A program made the translations under genes and the position numbers. Below, one piece after another: positions 32,771 to 40,861 of a stretch of 64,000 nt of DNA. Every line of letters starts with the position of its first letter. Position 1 is the first letter of the stretch. The stretch is from Arthonia radiata. Lineage: Eukaryota; Ascomycota; Arthoniomycetes; Arthoniales; Arthoniaceae. The DNA is taken from the NCBI GenBank assembly GCA_002989075.1, contig PSQN01000014.1, positions 124,001 to 188,000 of the forward strand. Direction: 5' to 3'. Below the pieces are notes generated by a model. The model did not search any database. It had not been told where the DNA came from and saw nothing but the letters and a program-made list of their open reading frames with translations.

Positions 32771-34243
32771 ATGTCGTGGCACAAGAAGGTCTCCAGTGAA
32801 GCCTTCATGTCGAGCGAAAAGGCCACCATTCCGCTCTATCGATTCACCAGCAGGCAACCGTCTGGTCTGCTACGATTACGATGGATACCGTGTTTAGCGG
32901 CCTTCGCTGGAACAATACTCATCACGACGGTCTGCTTTGACTTCTTCGGCGGCGTACAGAGCGTCTTCGATGGTTTTCTTCCTGCGCCTCCAGCATTAGC
33001 AGCATCACAAGCGCTTGCAAAGTTCGATGGATGGGAGAGCCTTGACAGATTATTTGTGTTGTAAGAGTGATACAGACACACGGCGTATGCGCAATTAAGA
33101 CTGACTGACCTCTACAAAGTGGCGAGACATACTCCGCGAACGGATTTGACGTCAATGGCACGCAGCCCTCAGTAGGGAATCCATTCGGAAATCCGACGTT
33201 AGAGTACGACTCACAGTCCATTTAAAAACTGCAATCGGCAAGCTAATCGATAATATAGTTATGCGCCTGGCATGCCAGCACTCGGCGCAACGTAAGTCCT
33301 GCAGCATGGATCCCTGTTCGAGAACAACGCTGACTTGTTATTATATAGCGGACCGCTATGGGTGTAAGCTGACGCATTCCAGCTGCGGCTATCACTACTG
33401 ACGGTCAATGCAGACATTACGCCACCCAAATGTACAATCGTACCTCTATTAAGTGCTATGACCTTGCTGTCGGAGGCGGCACCATCAACCGCAACTTGGT
33501 CAACCCCGTCTTTCCAACAGCAAAGACGTTCTTCGACCAGATTGAACACAAGTTCATCCCGTACTACGGACCTAAGGGTCTCGATCAAGACTGGATTCCA
33601 AGCAAAACCTTGTTCGCTGTCTTTTTCGGTGTCATGGACATGATCATCCCGTTCCATGCGGAGAAGCGACCACCGATCGAGAAGCTCATCGAGTCATATG
33701 AGTCCGAGCTGGACAAGGTATGAGTGTTCTATGTTCGAGCTTATGTCTACATTTGGGAACGCTGACACCCTGTTCCAGCTATACGATCTGGGAGCACGAA
33801 ACTTCTTGCTTCTTAACATACCTCCAGTCGATCGACCTTACCGCAGCGACAAGGTCGGCGTCACTGCACTTCACAACGATGTCACCAAATTCAACCATCA
33901 GCTTGTGGAGATGCGGCAACGCTTCCACAACCAACATTCTGATACTATAACTTTCTTGTTTGACACTTACTCACTGTTCGAAACCGTCATGGCTGAGCCC
34001 AACAGTATCCTACAGACCAATCGCATCAGCTACACTAAGGGGCCCTGTCCAAGATACGACCTAGGGATCGGTTTCGAGGGCCTCCCAGACCTCGACCGTC
34101 TGGATCAAAAGTGTGGTGTGCCGGTGTCGCAATACCTTTGGCACGACTATATTCACCCAACATATCCTGTGCACGAGGCGATCGCGGCGAAAATAGTAGA
34201 GGACTGTATGATTTCAGGCACGAGCAAGGGGTTCTGCTCGTGA
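32771..34243 (+). CDS. Membrane-anchored SGNH/GDSL (CE16-like) protein with altered catalytic blocks
   Basis: Six exons, 32771-33060, 33120-33203, 33259-33291, 33349-33363 (15 nt), 33414-33717 and 33779-34243, give 396 residues with every phase consistent. A basic cytosolic start precedes one hydrophobic helix (WIPCLAAFAGTILITTVCF), suggesting a type II membrane protein. Family order is clear: FVFGETYSANGFDVNG (block I), GTQPSVGNPFGNP, YDLAVGGGTINRNLV (block II), LFAVFFGVMDMI (block III), NFLLLNIPPVDR, and WHDYIHPTYPVHEAIA (block V, DxxH). In active CE16-like enzymes block I reads GDSY and block III GxND. Here they are GETY and GVMD, so the usual serine nucleophile and oxyanion Asn are missing, while the Asp/His pair remains. 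It is probably non-catalytic or changed in chemistry. Confidence 0.87.
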
Positions 34244-35240
34244 GGGCAGCCCCGAGACTTTGAACTTATGACATTTCGACTTTTATGATACCCCATGATA
34301 TCGAGGCAGGGATTGAGGAATGGATTACGCAACCGTTATGAGGCTCTGAAGACAGGAGACATACAACCGTGACTGGACATATACACACAGTCGAGTATTT
34401 ACAGGGATATTGGATAATGCTAATAGAAAATCCAAGTCACCCATCAGCCTCATTCTCGTTCACGCGCATTCCATCGCCGGCACGCAGAGACTTACAGTAC
34501 TAAGAGCATGTTACGCTGGTAGCAAACGACCACAGCAGTAATGTTGGCGTTTGTAAAGGTGACGAAAATCGCAGAAGTTGGCTTCCCTCTGGGCGAGTCT
34601 ATTGACAGCGCAGCGAAAGTCAATACCTTCCAACAAACGCCATCGAAAGTCGTGTGCCACCTAAAAAGCAAGCCATGAAACCTCGCATCATCCATACATA
34701 TCGAAAATGGCAGGACGACATCAATAAGTGGATTTGACATGAAAGTCAGGTGAGTAGGAAACGGAAGCTTTACCCAAACCGGCGACTCAGTATGCACTCT
34801 GCGAGGAGGGCTTGTGGCGAGATGAAAAAATGACGCGCACCAAGCCACGGCACCTCCTATGCCAACTCAATCCTTTGCACCTCAGGCGGGACGTTTGACT
34901 TCTGTTTACATCTCTTTGTTCTCTTGCGTTCAAGCGTTAGCATTGTAGCGGGTCGTTGCGTCAAGACTTCTCGTCGCTTTCATAGAAGCCGGTGATCAAG
35001 TAGCCACGTGCGTGTGCAAGAGTCCACCAGATCTACCAACGCGTCTATCCCACTCTAACCATCAGCAGCGTGACCCCTGTCGCCTGCGCGCATAGTCGAA
35101 TACACAGAATACTTGGTTCGTGTTTCTTATATCAGTCTCATTCCTCTATGTGTTCGAAGAAGCCCTCCCTGGCCAGAGACGATCACTACGATCAAGAACA
35201 TTCATTCCCAAAGTAGACCCCAGCCAATTCCATTTTAAAA
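34244..35240. other. Intergenic region of about 1 kb
   Basis: A 118-codon minus frame (34492-34848) has no recognisable domain and I do not call it. The right part is the promoter and leader of the GH64 gene. Confidence 0.4.
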
Positions 35241-36605
35241 ATGTCTTGTGGATGCATCAAAAGCCTGACGAGCATGTTGCGGGGCAAAGGCAGCCAACAG
35301 CCCTCAGCCCAGCCTGCTCAACCAGGGGCTCCGGCACCAGCACAACCTGCGAAACCGGCGCCCGCTAACGGTGCTCCAGCAGCCAGCGCGCCTGACAATA
35401 CCAGCAACAACAATAACACCGCTCAGCCCGCCATTCCACAAGCTCCAGATATGTCGACTACCCCTGCGACGACCCAGATCGACCTGGTGAATCAATCCAA
35501 TGGCTCCCAACAGGTCTACGCCTTTATCACTGGGCAAGCCCTCAATAATGGTAACAAGGTGGTCCTCATTCAAGCTGATGGTAGAACACCATACTTCCCG
35601 AACAATCCGTCTTCCACTGGCGCGTCTCTCGGCGCCAACTGTGCCATTCCACTCGGCGGCGTCGGTGCAACAACGACTTGTATCATCCCCCAAATTGCCG
35701 GTGGTAGGATCTGGTTCTCGTATGGCACTCCCATCCAATTCTTGCTCAACCCGGGTCCAAACGGCCCCGCGCTCGTCGAACCAAGCGTCACTAACCCCAG
35801 TGACCCGTCCATCAACATTCCTTGGGGTTTCGCGGAGTTCACATACAACAGCCAGCAACTCTTCGTCAACATCTCCTACGTCGACTTCGTCAGCCTTCCT
35901 ATTGCGCTGGATCTCTACGAGACCACCGGTGCGAACCAGCACGTCTCCGGCCTACCCCAGAACGGCTTGACCACCGTTGTCAATGGCCTCAACGCACAGC
36001 AAGCCGCCGACGGAGCCGGCTGGAACAAGCTCATTAGGAATGGACCCAACGGCCAGCCACTGCGCGTGCTTTCGCCTAATGCGGCTTCTGTGGGAGCCAG
36101 TGGTGTCGCAGCCAACTACTGGGACGGCTACGTCAACCAGATCTGGGGCCAGTACACCAACCAGAATCTGCAAATCGACACGCAAGCTGCTGCGGGCACA
36201 GTCTCTGGCCGCGTCCAGAACGGCGTGCTGACCTTCCCTGACGGGTCGAGTTTCAACAAGCCGACCGGCGCGGACATCTTCTCATGCAGCACCGGGCCGT
36301 TCAGTACCGCCGGCGTGTCGCTGACTGCGCTGGGTATCATTCCGCGCTTGGCCGCGGCGTTCAATAGGACGACGCTGCAATTTGGAAAGGTCGAACCAAG
36401 CGGTGTCAACTCGAGCCAATACTACACCCAGAACCCGACGAATCACTACAGTCGGATCTTGCACAATGCGAACGTGGACAGGAAGGGCTACGCCTTCCCG
36501 TACGATGATGTCGTGCCAAGCGGCGGGAGCGATGTCGCAGGCACCGTCTTCAGTGGCACCCCTCAGCGCTTGGTCGTGACTGTGGGCGGTGGGAATGCGC
36601 ATTGA
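35241..36605 (+). CDS. GH64 (beta-1,3-glucanase, thaumatin-like superfamily) protein
   Basis: A single exon of 454 residues. After an N-terminal low-complexity stretch of Pro/Ala/Gln/Asn (residues ~15-75), the GH64-type domain starts at IDLVNQSNGSQQVYAFITG. It continues through GRIWFSYGTPIQFLLNPG, WGFAEFTYNSQQLFVNISYVDFVSLPIALDLYE, GYVNQIWGQYTN, FPDGSSFNKPTGADIFSCSTGPF, AAFNRTTL, NHYSRILHNANVDRKGYAFPYDDV and DVAGTVFSG. GH64 enzymes release laminaripentaose from beta-1,3-glucan. The start MSCGCIKSLTSMLRG is not a signal peptide, which is unusual for a wall-glucan enzyme, and I find no upstream exon that would supply one. The protein may be intracellular, exported unconventionally, or have a missed leader exon. 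Confidence 0.87.
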   Translation: MSCGCIKSLTSMLRGKGSQQPSAQPAQPGAPAPAQPAKPAPANGAPAASAPDNTSNNNNTAQPAIPQAPDMSTTPATTQIDLVNQSNGSQQVYAFITGQALNNGNKVVLIQADGRTPYFPNNPSSTGASLGANCAIPLGGVGATTTCIIPQIAGGRIWFSYGTPIQFLLNPGPNGPALVEPSVTNPSDPSINIPWGFAEFTYNSQQLFVNISYVDFVSLPIALDLYETTGANQHVSGLPQNGLTTVVNGLNAQQAADGAGWNKLIRNGPNGQPLRVLSPNAASVGASGVAANYWDGYVNQIWGQYTNQNLQIDTQAAAGTVSGRVQNGVLTFPDGSSFNKPTGADIFSCSTGPFSTAGVSLTALGIIPRLAAAFNRTTLQFGKVEPSGVNSSQYYTQNPTNHYSRILHNANVDRKGYAFPYDDVVPSGGSDVAGTVFSGTPQRLVVTVGGGNAH

Positions 36606-37037
36606 GGTCAGGGGCTTACAGGTAAGCAAGACCGTAGGATGAGCGTTGCTTTTTGGTTCTTGGATCTACCTTATGCATTGGCTGTCTGGTCTTGAAAGGG
36701 GAGTACATTGGAAGCTTGTATATAGCTTATTGAACATATCTTCACGACCGTGACAATGTCACGCATATAGGAGCAGTGACTCTCTATTCTCAATCAACTT
36801 CCTGGTCCATTTGTACACATTTCCCGAAACCCTCTGCAATTTGACGTAGTCAAGCCAACATTCACAAGCCCTGCCAGGTCGTCACGAGATTTCGCTCGCC
36901 GCCTTCCATATGCAGTACAATCTGGGGTATCGCAATCATTTTTGTTGATCATCTTCATTCACATACATAGCTAGGTGAGTCTCTAAGAGTATTCACACAG
37001 TTCCTCAGAGGCGCACATTGACCGCGTCGCGATCATC
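36606..37037. other. Intergenic, GH64 3' side and RPC11 promoter
   Basis: No coding frame of note. The sequence is AT-richer than its neighbours, with a likely 3' UTR near 36690-36760. Confidence 0.35.
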
Positions 37038-37580
37038 ATGATCGTCTGTGAGTATTCGTCTCTCTTTACCACAATTAAGCAATGAGCTGAATCAATCAGT
37101 CTGCCCCGTCTGCTCCAACCTCCTCACCGTCACCCGCGACGACAAAAACGCCTCGTTCGCCAACCCCTCCCTCACAGCTCCAAAATTCCAGTTCGAATGC
37201 CGTACATGTCCATATCAGTGCGTTTCATCCCCCCTCTCCCCCTTGACCACCGCCGGCTTCCCATCCCTCTTCTTCCCACAACCCCACACACAGTAAACCC
37301 AGTCTCCACCCTTCCCGGGCTTCAACTGACAGAAGACCGCAGATACGCCATTCAAAACCCCCTCCGCGACGTGACGCGCTTTCCCCGCAAGAAGGCCGAG
37401 GACGTGATCGGCGGCGCCGAGGCCTGGGAGAACGTGGACAAGACGCGGCACGTCTGCCAGTTCGAGGGGTGTGACGCGACTGAGGCGTACTTCTACCAGG
37501 TGCAGATTCGCAGTGCGGATGAGCCGATGACAATGTTCTTGAAGTGTACTGGCTGTGGAAGAGAGAGTCGGGAGGGTTGA
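37038..37580 (+). CDS. RPC11: RNA polymerase III subunit Rpc11 (C11, TFIIS-like)
   Basis: Three exons, 37038-37047 (10 nt), 37100-37217 and 37343-37580, with introns of 52 and 125 bp, give 121 residues. The assembled start MIVFCPVCSNLLTV is the first zinc ribbon, completed by FECRTCPYQ. A linker (FPRKKAEDVIGGAEAWENVDKT) leads to the C-terminal TFIIS-type ribbon: CQFEGCDATEAYFYQVQIRSADEPMTMFLKCTGCG. The RSADEP motif with its acidic pair is the cleavage hairpin that lets Pol III trim and release RNA, and it is intact. The first ten coding bases lie on their own exon and the two introns split both zinc-ribbon Cys pairs from their neighbours, so the gene is invisible to simple frame calling. Confidence 0.9.
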
Positions 37581-38343
37581 TGAGAGTCATTCGACGCCTT
37601 ATCTGATTGCCTGCTGCCGGTATGGAAGCAACAATTCGCCTGGCATGGGGATCGTGAACTGGTGCCAGGATGCGCTCGCTCATTGTCAACAATATGCAAA
37701 GATCCTGTTGCTCGAGAATCGTTGACGACATACAAGGAGCACGTGTTTGGTGGTGCGACAAGAGGAAGATGATGCCGTTTTCAATTGTAGCAGGAACAGA
37801 TGCGAGATATCAAGGTGAGATTGGACACAAGGATGGATGCCCTCGCGTTCGAGACTGCGTTACGTCTGAACCACAAGCCACCACAAGCCGGCTATCACGC
37901 CTTCGATGTGTCGGGGTCGCATGACGCAGAAGTGGTGGACAACGCCCACAGGACAGCTAGGCCGATCACAGCACTTGAATAAGGCAGCTCATGTCTATCA
38001 GAAAAGAACTCGAAGCAAGAGACTGCAAGTTCCCCATTCCATCAGCATGAGCGGCGACGCGTTGAAAGAGGACACCGAAACGCCCTCGCGCTGGACCCGG
38101 AGATCGATATGGGTCGACCGAGCCGATTTCTTTGACTCCATCGAACCCCACCTGAGTATAGGCAAAGTATTAAATAGCGGCCTCGAAAGGAGTTGCTGCG
38201 ACATAGCACTGTGGAACAACTTCTATACAACACGCCCAGTCTGGCGACCTTCTATTTTCACGACGCGAGGAAAATGCACAATGACCATACACAGATCAAT
38301 CTCAGTGGTAGCCACAACACCAAAACCTCCACTCTTGACGACG
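37581..38343. other. Intergenic region with repeat copy B
   Basis: This region begins with the dispersed repeat directly after the RPC11 stop. A plus frame at 37906-38490 contains MSGDALKEDTETPSRW and could hold a small protein, but it lacks a domain and runs into low-quality sequence, so I do not call it. Confidence 0.35.
37597..37712. repeat. Dispersed repeat, copy B
   Basis: This copy matches the one at 18685 in the same orientation (CTTATCTGATTGCCTGCTGC and on for ~50 bp, then a second block ending AAAGATCCTGT). It starts about 17 bp after the RPC11 stop codon and so lies in its 3' UTR. Confidence 0.6.
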
Positions 38344-38783
38344 TCAGCTACGAGCGTCCCGCCTCGCAGTCATCATCTCCCTCAAATGGTTGACCACGAC
38401 TGCAGTGCCCATCTCCTGCTCCAGCTCGTCCTGACGGCTCCGGTCCATCGCGATGAATCTATTGACTTTTTGTCCATCCCGAGCCCTTAGCACCGCATTG
38501 ACATACCTGATGTTTGATTCTGACACCGAGAACCTGCTACTCGCTATCAGCTTTCCGCTCAGAACCTATTAGAATAGCAACAAGAACGGCATTTGCTGGT
38601 TCGCACTCACGTCACAGTCACGGTATGCGGATGCTTGTCCCATGCGCGCTCATATGCGTCTCGACAGAATACACGAATGCGTGTTGCTGTGGCCAATGGA
38701 AGCTGGATCGTAATGCGTTCCACTCGCTCTTCTATACGTTCAAGGTGGCTCGGGTTCAGAAGACAAATATCGGTCGTGCACCT
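38344..38783 (-). CDS. Possible small gene, 3' part only, 5' end unresolved
   Basis: Two minus-strand pieces join cleanly. A piece within 38783-38611 encodes LLNPSHLERIEERVERI, ATRIRVFCRDAYERAWDKHP. A 77-bp intron (GTGAGT...AGCAG, 38610-38534) follows, and 38533-38344 continues FSVSESNIRYVNAVL, DGQKVNRFIAMDRSRQDELEQ and ends at a stop. The helical, charged composition and a phase-matched canonical intron argue for a real protein. Upstream the frame closes at a stop near 38784, so a further exon is needed and I could not place it. Family not recognised. Confidence 0.4.
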
Positions 38784-39550
38784 TCACCGGTGAGACAAAG
38801 CCTATTCCCGCCTTTAGAGACGCTTGCACAGCTGACTTTGAAACGGTAACTTGGCGATACGATCTAGTTGACATTGCGTCATCAAAACGCAAGGAAGTTT
38901 TCGTGGATACTCGTGTTGGAAACGGCAGTCTAGGACTCTGCGATCGAGTTGTGACGAGGTTCAGTGGAGAGAACGCTTCTCGATGCAAAGCACATGAGAA
39001 GACAGCCTGGTTTCTAAAGCCTTTGGCGATGTCTCCGACCACGAAAGCGAATCGTCACCTAAAACAGGCAGATTCTGAGTGCGCGCTGCCGAAGCAATCA
39101 AACTTCGGTCGCAAGCATGGCGATGATACAGCCTGCCAGCACATCGAAAAATATACAAGCCTCAAAACGAGGCACGCCCAGCCAACGCTGGACGGTTACA
39201 GTGGTCCTTTCCCCAAGTGATTTACCATGCTTCTGCCGCTGGTCAACAATCGGACTACTTCTGCGAAGCGGATCTCATGGCCACGGTTCCCAGTGCGTCC
39301 CATCAAGATCCCGCTGATGACTCGCGTCCCAAGCGATCAACTTGATATACACGCGGTTCTCCCTCCTCGCGACGACCTTTGCGTGCTCAATTAGATACCT
39401 CCCTGGCCGTGTGGAACGTACTCGATCCGTGGATCTGGCTGTGTCAGCTCTCTGTGCTCTTAAACAAGACCCAAGCCTATTTCTCAAGGGCGCGGGTCAA
39501 GCGACTCTCGACAAGACTGAAACAACACAGAGGGCATTGACGCACAGCAA
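38784..39550. other. Poorly resolved stretch
   Basis: Overlapping frames on both strands (38740-39042 minus, 38903-39220 plus). The first exon of the minus-strand gene at 38344-38783 is probably here, but I cannot choose a start. Confidence 0.3.
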
Positions 39551-40189
39551 CTAGATCCTCTCACACGGCTTCATGTCATTCTCCCACCCGCTGTACCACT
39601 CGCGAATCCGCGCCTCCCACCGCGACGACACACAGATACGCGGTCGGTCCGGCGGAGGAACGGGACTGGGAGTGCGACTGGGACTGGCACCGTGAAGCTT
39701 CCTGGCGCGCCAGAAGCGGCGGAGTGTCTGCGCTTTGTCGTCGGCGCTCATCGCGGATTGAGAGAATGAGCTCGTGTCGAGAGGGGCGGTCAAATCGCGA
39801 GATGGAGGCTCACCCGCGCTGCGCTGTTGCAGAAGATGATCGACGCGAGGACATGGTGGCGCAAGTGTGGTGATAAGATGGGCGGCATGATTACGTGGCT
39901 CGTTTGGTGATGGTGCTGCCTTACTGAGGCTGTTTGGACGAGATGGTGGATATCTTCCAGAGACGGCGATGACTCTGTTCCTTCCGCTGCCACCACAGGA
40001 GAGATGGGGATCGACCGACTGCTTCTGGCAAATAACATCGTCGACGGCTTGACAGGCGTTCGACCTCGAGACGGTACTGCTTCTACGCGCGGTTCTGATC
40101 TTTGAGATACGAGGGAGATAGGGCGTATGACTGTGCGTTAGGGAACAGCGAAGCATATCAGAGGCCACGCTTCGTTTTAGAGGGTTCAT
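39551..40189 (-). CDS. Hypothetical basic protein
   Basis: A single frame from ATG 40189 gives 212 residues (the frame extends upstream only from a GTG). It is Ser/Pro/Arg-rich and mostly disordered, with a helical, more ordered C-terminal part: SADDKAQTLRRFWRARKLHG, then SPSRTPSPVPPPDRP and WEARIREWYSGWENDMKP. No family recognised. The C-terminal segment looks the most gene-like, and the true start may be the internal Met at the SADDKAQ segment. Confidence is limited because composition alone supports it. Confidence 0.4.
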   Translation of the reverse strand: MNPLKRSVASDMLRCSLTHSHTPYLPRISKIRTARRSSTVSRSNACQAVDDVICQKQSVDPHLSCGGSGRNRVIAVSGRYPPSRPNSLSKAAPSPNEPRNHAAHLITTLAPPCPRVDHLLQQRSAGEPPSRDLTAPLDTSSFSQSAMSADDKAQTLRRFWRARKLHGASPSRTPSPVPPPDRPRICVSSRWEARIREWYSGWENDMKPCERI

Positions 40190-40861
40190 AAAGACGAGCT
40201 GCACGGCATGCTGATATACTGGCGAGGCTGGGGTTCTCACTGGACTGTCTCATGCGCAAGACTGAGTAAAGAGGGATTGACGGATCTAGTGTTACTGGAA
40301 TGAGGATAAGATCAGCGATATGAATTCGTTGATAGCAGCGTCGTGGAGAACGACATGTCTATCTCCTGCTGCTCTGACCGTCCGGTTTCAACTGCTCTAT
40401 ATGCCCTTATTGCATCTTATTCACCAGCAGTGAGCGTTTAGTACCTAGCACTCTCGTTAGTGTGCCTCGTAAATCGGTGAATAGAAGAAGCAGAAGGCTC
40501 AGCACGTTGCGCTCAACAAAGATAAAGTAGAAAACGGCGAGAACCGAATCAAGTGAGCATAATCATATGGAACACTTTTGTGGCCCTCGTCAGTATGCCC
40601 TTGACTTACGGTGGTCGTACTGGAGCTGCTTGACACCAACGCAGCTAGACGATCGGGACACAACGATTGTCAAGCAGACATGGTCAACAGGCTGAGTGAC
40701 ATATTCATGAGTTCATCAAGCCTCCAGATGCTTATGTACCGAAACTCTACACACCGTGTGCATCGCACATGGTTCGCCAGAACTCTCCATCCTGGCCCAA
40801 CGCCTCACCTAGTCAATATTACAATGCATGCACGTCCCCTGACCACTCAATCATCGCACTC
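40190..40861. other. Intergenic region
   Basis: A plus frame (40611-41222) here runs antisense into the J-domain gene and mirrors its Arg/Ser-rich tail; I reject it. Nothing else is visible. Confidence 0.4.
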
